Source: Chelatococcus sp. HY11
GTDB lineage: Bacteria > Pseudomonadota > Alphaproteobacteria > Rhizobiales > Beijerinckiaceae
Reading direction: 5' to 3'
Assembly: GCF_018398335.1 (NCBI RefSeq)
Contig: NZ_JAHBRX010000001.1
Location: 1,736,001-1,800,000, forward strand
Length of the DNA stretch: 64,000 nt
In this document: positions 54,852 through 64,000 of the stretch, piece after piece
Numbering within the stretch: the stretch's first letter is position 1
Layout: every line of letters starts with the position of its first letter
Program-made: the position numbers and the translations under genes
Notes under the pieces: model-generated
Told to the model about the DNA's origin: nothing
The model's input: only the letters and a program-made list of their open reading frames with translations
Databases searched by the model: none

Positions 54852-55185
54852 GCGCGCGGTTTACGACCAAAGTCTAGAGAGCCCCACGACGACGGATGCG
54901 CTATTCGCCTTCCCGGTCGCCAGAGCGTTGCTTGTCTGCAATCTGGCGATAGGCTACGCACAGTTTCTGGTCATCGGGCTGCATCTCTATGGCATCTAAA
55001 TTCTGTATTGTCCCGAACCAACGCGGCATCAGCGCCACCTGCTGCAATGCTAGATGCATGCGAGGATGAGCGCTGTGGCATGGATAGTGTCGTCCGGGTC
55101 ATTGCAACCATGACCCTCACCATGCCAGCATCATTGCAGCAGTAACCGCTGTCCAAGAAGAAACTCGTTTCGAGGGAGGTTGGAC
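54852..55185. other. Intergenic region upstream of the TRAP permease genes
   Basis: About 330 bases containing no recognised gene or RNA. It should hold the promoter of the TRAP permease operon. A region of short open frames around 54900-55130 has no ribosome-binding site. Confidence 0.4.
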
Positions 55186-55782
55186 GTGTCCGCACTTCTG
55201 GCAATCAGCCGGATCATTGACGCCATCAACACACGCATCGGCAAATGGTGCGCGTGGCTCATCCTGGCGGCCATCGTCGTCTCCGCGCTCAACGCCATCG
55301 TGCGCAAGCTTTTCGATACGTCATCGAATGCATGGCTCGAACTGCAATGGGTGCTCTTCGGCGTCGTGTTCCTGATGTGCGCGCCTTGGACGTTGATCGC
55401 CAACGAACACATCCGCATCGACATCGTCAACGGCCAGCTCTCAAAACGCGCGCGCGACTGGATCGATATCGTCGGCCATGTCTTCTTTCTCTTACCCTTC
55501 ACGATTGTCATGATCGTCACGACGGCGCCCTTTGCCGAGCGCTCCTGGCTGATCAACGAACAGTCATCGAGTGCAGGCGGCCTGCCCCAGTGGCCGGCGA
55601 AATTTCTGATACTGATCGGCTTCGTTCTGCTGTTTTTTCAGGCCATTTCAGAACTCATCAAGCGCATCGCCATCATGCGCGGTCTCATGGACGATCCCCA
55701 CGCCGGAAGTAGCGGTCAGGCGGAGGCGGAGGTCGAACGTCTCCTTGAGAACGTCGACCCCAATTCCCCATCGCGCCCCTGA
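55186..55782 (+). CDS. TRAP transporter small permease (DctQ type)
   Basis: A 198-residue four-helix protein. The DctQ-type pattern is clear: GKWCAWLILAAIVVSALNAI, then WLELQWVLFGVVFLMCAPWT and NEHIRIDIVNGQLSKRARDW. The GTG at 55186 has GGGAGG 6 bases upstream; a TTG at 55180 overlaps the Shine-Dalgarno. It pairs with the large permease 31 bases downstream and probably with the DctP-type protein encoded convergently. Confidence 0.92.
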   Translation: MSALLAISRIIDAINTRIGKWCAWLILAAIVVSALNAIVRKLFDTSSNAWLELQWVLFGVVFLMCAPWTLIANEHIRIDIVNGQLSKRARDWIDIVGHVFFLLPFTIVMIVTTAPFAERSWLINEQSSSAGGLPQWPAKFLILIGFVLLFFQAISELIKRIAIMRGLMDDPHAGSSGQAEAEVERLLENVDPNSPSRP

Positions 55783-55812
55783 TCGACGCCAACGCGTTCC
55801 GGAGACTGTCTG

Positions 55813-57639
55813 ATGACCGCCTTCATCATCCACAATATGGCGCCGATCATGTTCGCGGCGCTCGTTGTCTTGCTGCTGCTCGGCTATCCCGTCGCTTTCG
55901 CGCTGGCCGCCAATGGCCTGATCTTCGGCTTCATCGGCATCGAACTGGGGCTGTTCAACCCCAACTTTCTGCAAGCGCTGCCAGAGCGCATCTATGGCAC
56001 CATGAACAACGAGGTGCTGCTGGCCATCCCGTTCTTCACCTTCATGGGACTGATCCTTGAACGATCGGGCATGGCGGAAGACCTGCTCGACACGATCGGG
56101 CAGTTGTTCGGGAAGATCCGTGGCGGCCTGGCTTACGCGGTGGTCTTCGTTGGAGCGCTTCTCGCCGCGACAACGGGCGTGGTCGCTGCCTCCGTCATCT
56201 CGATGGGCCTCATCTCACTCCCCATCATGCTGCGCTACGGCTATGATCGCCGGGTGGCCAGCGGAGTCATCGCCGCATCCGGCACATTGGCGCAGATCAT
56301 CCCGCCCTCGCTCGTGCTGATCGTGATGGCCGACCAGCTCGGTCGGTCGGTCGGCGACATGTATGAGGGCGCCTTCATCCCCGGCCTCGTCCTGTCACTC
56401 CTCTACGCGGGCTACATCTGGCTCGTCTCCATGATTTATCCCAACAGCGCGCCGGGCTTGCCGGACGAGGCCATCGGCCATCGCGAGGACAACGGCGATC
56501 GCGGCGTCTGGCAGGTCGGCGCCCTCGTCGCCTTCTCGGGGCTCGCCGCCTATTACGTCATGCGCCAGACGGAGGTTCGCGCCGGCGCCGATTTCGTGGT
56601 CCTGACCATGTCGGTCGCGGTCATCGTCGCGTTCCTGTCGGCGCTTTTCAACAGACTGCTCGGCACCCAGCGGATCATCCTGACCGTTCTCATCACGGCG
56701 GTTTTCATCGGCATCTATGTCGCCCTCCTGAAGTCGGGGCACAATTATTGGGCGCTTCTCACCGAAGCCTTCATAGCAGGCACGGTCTATGCCCTCATCG
56801 CGGCGGCCATCGAGCGGACGACCGGCAAGCGGCTCATCTCCCGCCTGGCGGAACAGGTCACCTTCGTCATGGTGCCGCCGCTCGGCCTCATCTTCCTCGT
56901 GCTGGGCACCATCTTCATTGGCGTCGCGACGCCGACCGAAGGTGGCGCCATGGGCGCGGCCGGCGCCGTATTGCTGGCACTCGCCCGTAAGCGCCTCAAC
57001 TTCGGATTGCTGAAGCAGGCGACTGAATCAACGGCAAAGCTTTCGGCTTTCGTGATCTTCATCCTCATCGGCGCCCGCGTCTTCTCGCTGACCTTCTATG
57101 GCGTCGACGGACATAAATGGGTGGAGGAGCTGCTGCTGGCGCTTCCCGGCGGCGAGGTCGGCTTCCTTGTCTTCGTGAACCTGCTGATCTTCATCCTCGC
57201 GTTCTTCCTCGATTACTTCGAGCTTGCCTTCATCATCATCCCGCTGCTCGCGCCGGTGGCCGATCACCTCGGGATCGACCTCATCTGGTTCGGCGTGATG
57301 CTGGCGGTCAACATGCAGACCAGCTTCATGCACCCGCCGTTCGGCTTCGCCCTGTTCTTCCTGCGTTCGGTGGCGCCGAAGCAAGCTTACATCGACCGTG
57401 TCACGAAGAAGCGCACCGCTCCCATCACGACGGGCCAGATCTACTGGGGCGCGGTTCCCTTCGTGTGCATCCAGCTGCTGATGGTCGCCCTGATCATCTT
57501 CTTCCCGCAGATGGTGATGCACTACAAGCAGGGTGCCGTGCAGGTCGATCCCGCGCGGGTCGAGGAGCAGCTCAAGGGCCTGGCCCCACCGCCCGGTCTC
57601 GGCAACGATCTGCCACCGCCGGCGCTCGACTTCAAATAG
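55813..57639 (+). CDS. TRAP transporter large permease (DctM type), extended
   Basis: A 608-residue DctM-family permease that moves the substrate with sodium or protons. Conserved features are IPFFTFMGLILERSGMAEDL, ATTGVVAASVISMGLISLP, GTLAQIIPPSLVLIVMADQL, and in the second half GVATPTEGGAMGAAGAVLLA and TSFMHPPFGFALFFLRS. Family members are usually near 430 residues. The excess is an insertion at about 220-345 with three or four additional hydrophobic helices between the two halves. GGAG 8 bases before the ATG. A terminator follows the stop. Confidence 0.92.
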   Translation: MTAFIIHNMAPIMFAALVVLLLLGYPVAFALAANGLIFGFIGIELGLFNPNFLQALPERIYGTMNNEVLLAIPFFTFMGLILERSGMAEDLLDTIGQLFGKIRGGLAYAVVFVGALLAATTGVVAASVISMGLISLPIMLRYGYDRRVASGVIAASGTLAQIIPPSLVLIVMADQLGRSVGDMYEGAFIPGLVLSLLYAGYIWLVSMIYPNSAPGLPDEAIGHREDNGDRGVWQVGALVAFSGLAAYYVMRQTEVRAGADFVVLTMSVAVIVAFLSALFNRLLGTQRIILTVLITAVFIGIYVALLKSGHNYWALLTEAFIAGTVYALIAAAIERTTGKRLISRLAEQVTFVMVPPLGLIFLVLGTIFIGVATPTEGGAMGAAGAVLLALARKRLNFGLLKQATESTAKLSAFVIFILIGARVFSLTFYGVDGHKWVEELLLALPGGEVGFLVFVNLLIFILAFFLDYFELAFIIIPLLAPVADHLGIDLIWFGVMLAVNMQTSFMHPPFGFALFFLRSVAPKQAYIDRVTKKRTAPITTGQIYWGAVPFVCIQLLMVALIIFFPQMVMHYKQGAVQVDPARVEEQLKGLAPPPGLGNDLPPPALDFK

Positions 57640-57660
57640 AGGCAGTTGCTCGAGAACAAG

Positions 57661-57690
57661 AAAAACCCCGGAGGTCACTCCGGGGTTTTT
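57661..57690. terminator. Bidirectional intrinsic terminator after the TRAP permease genes
   Basis: AAAAA-CCCCGGAG-GTCA-CTCCGGGG-TTTTT: a perfect 8-bp GC stem with a 4-base loop, flanked by A5 and T5, lies 21 bases past the stop of the large permease gene. It will work on the plus strand and, because of the A-run, on the minus strand too. Confidence 0.9.
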
Positions 57691-57772
57691 GCTTATCCGT
57701 TCCCGCTCTACTCATACACCGGCTGCCCAATCTCCTCCGGAGCAGCACGAATCCGGTAGCCCATAACAGAAA

Positions 57773-57802
57773 GGGGCGGTCATCCCTCGGAATGACCGCC
57801 CC
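57773..57802 (-). terminator. Terminator of the TRAP binding-protein gene
   Basis: GGGGCGGTCAT / ATGACCGCCCC is a perfect 11-bp stem with an 8-base loop. On the minus strand it is followed by TTTCTGTT. It lies 30 bases past the stop of the DctP-type gene. Confidence 0.7.
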
Positions 57803-57831
57803 TGCACGTCGCAGTGTGTTGAAAGAAGAAC

Positions 57832-58959
<1,128 letters not shown>

Positions 58960-59110
58960 TCAACGGAAAGGTGGCGCTTGTATGGAGTCACAGAGCCATA
59001 TTCCGCTAGCGACCGCAACAGTCTCAAGCGCGGCGAAGATTGTCCATTGGTCGAAGACAGCCCAAAAAAGCACCACATCCGCGCATTTCTTGGCCTCCCT
59101 CGCGCCCTCG

Positions 59111-60259
59111 CTATTCGATCACGATTCGCGGCGCGGGCCGCAGGCGTGACGCACCGCCGAGCGCGCCGGTGAGTTGGGCCGCAATATCCATGAAGACACT
59201 TGCCTCGGGACCATGGGGATCGCGAACGACAATGGGCTCTCCTTCGTCCGAGGCCGCGCGCAGAGCCATCGTCAGGGGCACTTCGCCAAGGAAAGGAACA
59301 CCCATGGCCTGCGCCTCGTCACGCGCGCCACCATGACCGAAAATATCGGACCGGCCGCCGCAATGCGGACAGATGAAACTGGACATGTTTTCGACGACAC
59401 CGAGGATCGGAACCTCGACCCGGCGGAACATGGCGACACCGCGCCGCGCATCGATCAGCGCGAGGTCCTGGGGCGTGGACACGATGACGACGCCCGCCAG
59501 AGCCGCGTTCTGCGCCATGGTCAATTGCGCGTCACCCGTTCCCGGCGGCATGTCGACGATCAGCACATCGAGTTCGCCCCATTCGACTTCGCGCAGCATC
59601 TGCTGGATGGCGGACATCACCATGGGGCCACGCCAGATCATCGCGGCCTGCTCATCGACGAGGAAGCCTATCGACATGACCTTGAGGCCGTGGGCGACGA
59701 GCGGCCGGAGGATGCGGCGGCCGGGGATGACCTCCGGCTTATCCGACAGTGCGAGCAGTTTCGGCAGCGATGGGCCGTAGATATCCGCGTCGAGCAGGCC
59801 GACCTTGAGCCCCTGCCGGGCCAGCGCGAGGGCGAGATTGCAGGCGACGGTTGACTTGCCGACGCCGCCCTTGCCGCTTGCCACCGCGACGATGTGCTTG
59901 ACGCCTGGTATGCCCGCCTTCGTCTGGGACGAGGCCTTGGGCCCGAGAGGACGCTCGCCGCCCACCGGAGCCGCGGGACGCGCGGACGATCGTGGCGCCT
60001 CGGCGCGCGATGGAGCCGCCTCCGCCGTCAAAGTCACGATGACGCTCTCGACGCCCGGCATTTCACGCACAAGGCCCTCGGCACGATGACGTAGCGCTTC
60101 GAATTCCTGAGAGCGCGCTGGATCGATGGCGATGGAAAAATAAACCTTGCCGCCAGCGATCACCACTTCGGACAGAGCGGCGGAACGACCGAGCGGCGTC
60201 GTACCATCGGGCCCGGCTATGGTGTTGAGCCGCGCGACGATTGCATCTCTCGTGATCAT
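59111..60259 (-). CDS. apbC: Mrp/ApbC-type iron-sulfur cluster carrier ATPase
   Basis: A 382-residue P-loop protein. The N-terminal DUF59/MIP18-like domain (MITRDAIVARLNTIAGPDGT) is followed by a Pro/Ala-rich linker and the ATPase with the deviant Walker A VASGKGGVGKST. The C-terminal CPHCGG gives the CxxC that binds a bridging [4Fe-4S] cluster. It carries clusters to apo-proteins. The ATG at 60259 with GAGG nearby is preferred to 60319. Monocistronic. Confidence 0.94.
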   Translation of the reverse strand: MITRDAIVARLNTIAGPDGTTPLGRSAALSEVVIAGGKVYFSIAIDPARSQEFEALRHRAEGLVREMPGVESVIVTLTAEAAPSRAEAPRSSARPAAPVGGERPLGPKASSQTKAGIPGVKHIVAVASGKGGVGKSTVACNLALALARQGLKVGLLDADIYGPSLPKLLALSDKPEVIPGRRILRPLVAHGLKVMSIGFLVDEQAAMIWRGPMVMSAIQQMLREVEWGELDVLIVDMPPGTGDAQLTMAQNAALAGVVIVSTPQDLALIDARRGVAMFRRVEVPILGVVENMSSFICPHCGGRSDIFGHGGARDEAQAMGVPFLGEVPLTMALRAASDEGEPIVVRDPHGPEASVFMDIAAQLTGALGGASRLRPAPRIVIE

Positions 60260-60410
60260 TCCATCCTCGCTCGGAAGCGTGGCATCTGGGGTCCGTATCA
60301 AGGAGCCCTCGCCGGCCATCGCCTCGCACCTTTGTCGCCACTTCCACTGACCGGGATATGAGCCGCGAGACCGGCAAGGTCAACCATGGCTTCTGGCGCT
60401 AGGGAACCCG

Positions 60411-60450
60411 CAAAAAAAGAAACGCGGCGCCTGCAATCAGGAACCGCGTT
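60411..60450 (-). terminator. Intrinsic terminator of the nuclease gene
   Basis: On the minus strand AACGCGG pairs with CCGCGTT (60444-60450 with 60421-60427) and is followed by TCTTTTTTTG (60411-60420). It lies about 95 bases past the nuclease stop and probably ends the cobT-nuclease transcript. Confidence 0.65.
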
Positions 60451-60542
60451 GGAAGTCCAGGGTCTCGGAGGTCGTCTATGTAGGTACAGTAGATTAACAA
60501 CCTGCTCTTGACTGTGTGAAAAAACACATAGCTGCGCTGTTC

Positions 60543-60986
60543 TCAGCGCGGGTGCGTGCGTCGCCAGTCCGCCGGACGCTCAAAACGTCCTGCCCAGACG
60601 CCGCGCCGGCTCGCGCGCGCCTGCCGCTCTTCCGCGTCGAAACGGCCATAGGCGATGGCCTGTCCTTCGCGGACGAGTTCGGCGTTGACGTCCATCTCAC
60701 CCTGTCGGCAGAGCGCCAGCCCCCGGCCGTAGCGGTCCTGCTCCCTGATGGTACAGGTAATCGGGGCGCGGGCGAGCAGGATCGAGAGATAGTCGCGGGC
60801 CTCGCGACCGCAAGGGTAGACGCCAGCGTCATGTTCGCAGGATTGATGGAGCTCCGGCGCGTCGATACCCGCCAGCCGCAGTTCGCGGCCACCGAGGCGC
60901 AGGGAATCGCCGTCGATGGCGCGCGCCATGCCCGTCACCGGCTCACCGCTCTGCTGCCAGTAGCCGACGGCGACCATGGCGAGCAA
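60543..60986 (-). CDS. Thermonuclease-family (SNase-like) protein
   Basis: About 147 residues. The staphylococcal-nuclease core is visible: RAIDGDSLRLGGRELRLAGI with ADAPELHQ-like IDAPELHQSC, QDRYGRGLALC, and AELVREGQAIAYGRF. Catalytic Arg and Glu are in place. Three cysteine pairs suggest disulfides and an extracytoplasmic location, and a hydrophobic N-terminus (SLAALLAMVAVGYW-like) is present although the start is uncertain (TTG 60986 or ATG 60977). It lies 90 bases after cobT. Substrate unknown; nucleic acid hydrolysis is inferred. Confidence 0.8.
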   Translation of the reverse strand: MLAMVAVGYWQQSGEPVTGMARAIDGDSLRLGGRELRLAGIDAPELHQSCEHDAGVYPCGREARDYLSILLARAPITCTIREQDRYGRGLALCRQGEMDVNAELVREGQAIAYGRFDAEERQARASRRGVWAGRFERPADWRRTHPR

Positions 60987-61075
60987 GGCGGCCAGGGAAA
61001 CGAGCCGCCAGCGGCCCGGCCCCTTACGGCCGCCACCGCTGGTGGGGTAAGACTGGCGGCGGCGGACGCGCGCGG

Positions 61076-62110
61076 TCAGGGCGCGTCCGGCCGCTGCGAG
61101 ACCGCCGCTTGAGCAAATGTCGCCATGCCGTTGTGGGCAGCGACGGCCGCCTTGACGATACCGGCCGCGAGCGCGGCGCCAGTGCCCTCGCCAAGCCGCA
61201 TGCCGAGATCAAGCACCGGCTCGAGACCGAGACGCTCCAGCACCTCGCCGTGGCCGCCTTCGGCCGAGCGGTGACCGGCGATGCAGTGGTCGAGCGCGCC
61301 CGGGTCCATGGCTTTCAAAACGGCGGCGGCGGCGCAGACGACATAGCCGTCGAGGATCACCGGGATACGCTGCAGCCGCGCCGCCAGGATCGCGCCGGCG
61401 ATCGCCGCGACCTCACGTCCGCCGAGCCGGCGCAAGACCTCCAGCGGATCATCGAGATGACCGGCATGGATGGCCAGCGCCTGTTCCACGACAGCACGCT
61501 TGCGGGCAAGGCCGGCATCATCGACGCCCGTGCCACGGCCGACCCACTTGGCGACCGGGCCGCCATAGAGCGCCGCGAAGATGGCGGCCGCGCTCGTCGT
61601 ATTGCCAATGCCCATTTCACCGAGGCATAGAAGGTCCGCGCCGCCGGCTATCGCCTCCATCCCGAAGGCCATCGTCGCCACACAGGACTTCTCGTCGAGC
61701 GCGGCACCCTGCGTGAAATCGTCTGTCGGCAGATCGAGCGCCAGGTCGAACACCTTGAAGCCGAGGTCATAGGCGGCGCAGATCTGGTTGATGGCGGCGC
61801 CGCCGGCGGCGAAATTCTCCAGCATCTGACGCGTCACGCTTTGCGGATAGGGCGACACGCCGTGCTTGACGACCCCGTGGTTGCCGGCAAAGACGCAGAC
61901 GATCGGCCGGCGGATCTCCGGCTGGCCCTTGCCCTGCCAGGCGGCCACCCATTCCACGATATCCTCCAGCCGTCCGAGCGCGCCGGCCGGTTTGGTCAAT
62001 TCCTGGTCACGCGCCTTCACGGTCGCGACCGCATCCTCGTCAGGCCCTGGCATCATCGGGATGAGACGCCGCACGTCGTCGAAAGGCAGGCCTGAAGCCG
62101 ACATATCCAT
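61076..62110 (-). CDS. cobT: Nicotinate-nucleotide-dimethylbenzimidazole phosphoribosyltransferase
   Basis: A 344-residue enzyme that makes alpha-ribazole 5'-phosphate for the lower ligand of cobalamin. Key motifs: LTKPAGALGRLEDIVEW, VFAGNHGVVKHGVSPYP, LGEMGIGNTTSAAAIFAAL and the catalytic glutamate in GMRLGEGTGAALA. Several starts are possible (62146, 62119, 62110, 62104); 62110 puts AGGAG 10 bases upstream. Divergent from cobS, the enzyme of the next step. Confidence 0.95.
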   Translation of the reverse strand: MDMSASGLPFDDVRRLIPMMPGPDEDAVATVKARDQELTKPAGALGRLEDIVEWVAAWQGKGQPEIRRPIVCVFAGNHGVVKHGVSPYPQSVTRQMLENFAAGGAAINQICAAYDLGFKVFDLALDLPTDDFTQGAALDEKSCVATMAFGMEAIAGGADLLCLGEMGIGNTTSAAAIFAALYGGPVAKWVGRGTGVDDAGLARKRAVVEQALAIHAGHLDDPLEVLRRLGGREVAAIAGAILAARLQRIPVILDGYVVCAAAAVLKAMDPGALDHCIAGHRSAEGGHGEVLERLGLEPVLDLGMRLGEGTGAALAAGIVKAAVAAHNGMATFAQAAVSQRPDAP

Positions 62111-62235
62111 AACACCCATGCTCCTCGGCCCGACTGTCTGAAGCATACGCCCGCCAAGCGAGCCGGGCTCGCCTGAGCGCGCGGAACATGCTCTAAGGCC
62201 TCTTCCGGAGAGCTATACCGGTCGCAGAGCCGCGA

Positions 62236-63090
62236 GTGAAGCAGATGACTGGGCTGAATGACGATCGAGACGCGCGCCGCGTCGGCGGCTCCGCTGGATG
62301 GCGCGGCCTTGTCGCCGATACGGCCGCCTGCCTCGTGTTCTACTCGCGTCTGCCGGTGCCGCAACGCTTCCTTCCCGACGGTGGCAAGGCCGCGCCGGAT
62401 TTCGGCACCATGATCCGGGCCCTGCCGCTCGCGGGCGCCATCATCGGGCTTGGCGGCGGCCTCGCCATGGCCGCAGGCCTTTCCCTCGGCTTCGGCGCCC
62501 TGCCTTCCGCCGTCCTCGCGGTCGCCGCGCTGACTATGATCACCGGAGCACTGCATGAGGACGGCTGGGCGGACACCGCCGATGGCCTCTTCGGCGGACG
62601 AACACGTGAGCGACGGCTGGAGATCATGCGCGACAGCCGCATTGGCGCCTTCGGCGCGGCCGCGCTTTGCCTCGGGCTTCTGCTGCGTGTGGCGCTGCTC
62701 GCCGAACTCGCCAGCCGCGCGCCAGCCCTGTCGGTCGCCGCCGCCGTCGTGGTCGCGGCGGCAATCTCCCGGACGGCCGGCCTCCTGCCGCTGGCGACCC
62801 TGCCGCCAGCGAAGCCGGACGGTGCGGGCGCGAGCGCCGGACGCCCCGACGCGACCGCGCTCAGCATTGCCGCCTTGCTCTGCCTCATGCTGATCATCGC
62901 CGCCGGCTTCGGCGCGGACGTCGGGATCGGCTCCGCGACTTTCGGCGCGCTCCTCGCCCTCGCCGCGGCCTGGGGAACAGCGCGGCTTGCCCGCGCCAAG
63001 CTCGGCGGGCACACCGGCGACATCGCCGGGGCCGCCCAACAGGCAGCCGAGATGGCCTTTTTCCTTGGTATGCTGGCTATGACTACCTAG
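62236..63090 (+). CDS. cobS: Adenosylcobinamide-GDP ribazoletransferase (cobalamin synthase)
   Basis: A 284-residue inner-membrane enzyme joining adenosylcobinamide-GDP and alpha-ribazole (phosphate). The conserved acidic motif is LHEDGWADTADGLFGGRTRE at about 107-126, with DSRIGAFGA next. Six or so hydrophobic helices follow. The start is GTG at 62236, with an alternative ATG at 62245. Divergent from cobT; no cobalamin riboswitch was identified in the gap. A 16-bp tandem duplication overlaps its stop. Confidence 0.94.
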   Translation: MKQMTGLNDDRDARRVGGSAGWRGLVADTAACLVFYSRLPVPQRFLPDGGKAAPDFGTMIRALPLAGAIIGLGGGLAMAAGLSLGFGALPSAVLAVAALTMITGALHEDGWADTADGLFGGRTRERRLEIMRDSRIGAFGAAALCLGLLLRVALLAELASRAPALSVAAAVVVAAAISRTAGLLPLATLPPAKPDGAGASAGRPDATALSIAALLCLMLIIAAGFGADVGIGSATFGALLALAAAWGTARLARAKLGGHTGDIAGAAQQAAEMAFFLGMLAMTT

Positions 63091-63113
63091 ATCTTGGACT
63101 ACCTAGATCTTGG
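63082..63113 (+). repeat. 16-bp perfect tandem duplication across the cobS stop
   Basis: ACTACCTAGATCTTGG occurs twice in direct succession (63082-63097 and 63098-63113). The cobS stop codon TAG (63088-63090) lies in the first copy. Each unit contains the palindrome CTAGATCT-like sequence. It looks like a recent small duplication. Confidence 0.85.
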
Positions 63114-63153
63114 CATATGTGGAGGTAACACGTTCCATGGCCAGAGCCACCCG

Positions 63154-63849
63154 ATGCGTTTGATCGTTCCCCTCGCCATCATTGGCGTTGCGCTCGTACT
63201 TCTCGTGCTGTTCAGCGGCGAGGAGACCATCGCCGGCATGGCGCCGGATCAGCTCGCGCGCTTCGCCACCTTGTCTGCTTTCGGAATCGTGATCCTCGGT
63301 TCGATGGTGGCCATGTTCCGCTCCAACTGGTCGCGGGCCGCGCAGGCACTCGCCTTCTGGATGGTCGCGCTCGTTGGCCTGGTCGGCCTCTACAGCTACC
63401 GCGACGACGTCACCCTGTTTGGCCATCGCATCCTCGGCGAGCTGACGCCTGGCCGGGTCGTCCCCGGGCCCTCGGGCGAGGTCTCCGTCGTGCGGTCGGG
63501 GAGCGGCAGCTTCGACCTCGAAGCCGAGGTCAACGGCCGCAGCGCGCGCTTCATCCTCGACACCGGCGCGAGCGTCGTTGTCCTTACGAGCGAAACCGCG
63601 GAGCGTATCGGCTTCGATATCGACCAGCTGGCTTTCAACCGTCCCGTCCGCACCGCGAACGGATCAACGATGGCGGCAGCGATCACCATCGACACGCTGG
63701 CCGTGGGGCCGATCGTGGAACGCCGCGTCCCGGCCCTCGTCGCCCGCAAGGGAAGCCTGTTCCAGAACCTGCTTGGCATGACGTTTCTGGAACGCCTCGG
63801 CTCCTACGAGGTCCGCGGCGACCGGCTGATCATGCGGCCGCAGAGCTAG
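63154..63849 (+). CDS. Clan AA aspartic protease, membrane-anchored (TIGR02281)
   Basis: A 231-residue protein with two or three N-terminal membrane helices (MRLIVPLAIIGVALVLLVLF; FATLSAFGIVILGSMVAMF; ALAFWMVALVGLVGLYSY) and a C-terminal retropepsin-like domain. The active-site motif is ARFILDTGASVVVLTSETA, and LLGMTFLERLGSYEVRGDRL closes the fold. It should act as a dimer outside the cytoplasm. The ATG at 63154 begins the first helix. A strong GGAGG at 63121 precedes a short out-of-frame ATG at 63137, giving an 8-codon frame overlapping this start. Confidence 0.9.
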   Translation: MRLIVPLAIIGVALVLLVLFSGEETIAGMAPDQLARFATLSAFGIVILGSMVAMFRSNWSRAAQALAFWMVALVGLVGLYSYRDDVTLFGHRILGELTPGRVVPGPSGEVSVVRSGSGSFDLEAEVNGRSARFILDTGASVVVLTSETAERIGFDIDQLAFNRPVRTANGSTMAAAITIDTLAVGPIVERRVPALVARKGSLFQNLLGMTFLERLGSYEVRGDRLIMRPQS

Positions 63850-63871
63850 AAGCAACCGGCCGATCCACGGT

Positions 63872-63911
63872 GTCATCCCCGGCGGCAGCGGAGCGGCCCG
63901 CCGGGGATGAC
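63872..63911. repeat. Extragenic palindrome, 14-bp stem
   Basis: GTCATCCCCGGCGG (63872-63885) pairs perfectly with CCGCCGGGGATGAC (63898-63911), with a 12-base spacer. It lies just after the aspartic protease gene. AAAAA follows on the plus strand, so on the minus strand the stem is preceded, not followed, by T's and it is not a standard terminator. Likely a dispersed intergenic repeat related to the one at 18623. Confidence 0.6.
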
Positions 63912-63954
63912 AAAAATCCCTTGGGCCATTCCTGAATGTCGGTGGCCAAAGCCC

Positions 63955-64000
63955 TCAGACGGCACTTTCGAGCGCGGCGCGCTCGACCTGACGCGCTGAG
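63955..64000 (-). CDS. Possible C-terminal end of a minus-strand gene
   Basis: The last 46 bases read on the minus strand as SARQVERAALESAV and a TGA stop at 63957-63955, a plausible protein C-terminus. The rest lies outside the window. Too short to identify; it could be chance. Confidence 0.25.
   Translation of the reverse strand, partial: SARQVERAALESAV

Noticed and set aside
62111-62235. Possible cobalamin riboswitch between cobT and cobS
   Set aside because: The gap is short and shows no B12-box-like sequence or matching hairpin set.

Overview
The window is GC-rich DNA (clearly above 60% by eye) from an alphaproteobacterium, most likely of the order Hyphomicrobiales (a Chelatococcus/Bosea/Beijerinckiaceae-like relative; the genus cannot be fixed from the sequence alone). 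The evidence is the infA-maf-yacG block, the rpiA/DUF2059/gor gene set, the class II DAHP synthase, DUF2865 and DUF971 proteins, an Atm1-type exporter, paired TRAP and TctCBA carriers, and late cobalamin genes. It reads as chromosome: there is no replication gene, transposase, integrase, phage gene or CRISPR array.

Layout. 0-9.5 kb: the start of an RTX-type gene, a secreted glycerophosphodiester phosphodiesterase, small enzymes, infA-maf-yacG, the phosphatidylethanolamine pair psd-pssA, an Atm1-type ABC exporter and a LysM protein. 9.6-25 kb: a LOG-family protein, the overlapping cysS-GNAT-cimA operon, small exported proteins, CreA, a MarR regulator, a DUF2865 protein, a second-type gltX, nadE, class II DAHP synthase and an MFS carrier. 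25-37 kb: gor, then about 8 kb carrying a tripartite tricarboxylate transporter (tctCBA) and three paralogous RTX-type secreted proteins, then DUF2059, rpiA and a succinate-semialdehyde dehydrogenase. 37-41.6 kb: small hypotheticals, gph, a large membrane protein and tRNA-Val(CAC). 42.1-51.6 kb: a sugar-acid catabolic cluster (uronate dehydrogenase, peptide-type ABC permeases and binding protein, FadR/GntR regulator, RraA-like aldolase, glucarate-dehydratase-like enzyme, AGE-family epimerase, Ldh2-family dehydrogenase). 51.7-64 kb: a repeat lipoprotein, an L,D-transpeptidase, DUF971, moaA, a 2-oxoacid-type TRAP transporter, the Mrp/ApbC ATPase, a small nuclease, cobT, cobS and an aspartic protease.

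The most unusual part is 29.9-34.2 kb. Three tandem genes encode 400-450-residue proteins that share one architecture: an N-terminal domain with two cysteines spaced identically in all three (C-x23-C, with a Lys-Pro pair 6 residues before the second), a beta-strand region, a short block of RTX glycine/aspartate repeats, and a common C-terminal domain. The middle gene has a run of 13 G (coding strand) just upstream of its readable frame. A start with a strong Shine-Dalgarno lies upstream of the run and is out of frame at 13 G but in frame at 14 (or 11). The residues that would be added resemble the N-terminus of the neighbouring paralogue. This looks like a phase-variable secreted protein, or a homopolymer sequencing error; read data would decide. 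The block appears to have been inserted between DUF2059 and gor, which with rpiA are adjacent in many related genomes.

The sugar-acid cluster forms a coherent route: import through a Dpp-type ABC system (no ATPase gene present here), oxidation of a hexuronate by Udh, dehydration of the aldarate, and cleavage or reduction of the product. Control is probably by the GntR-type protein acting on a promoter with a perfect palindrome between its -35 and -10 boxes.
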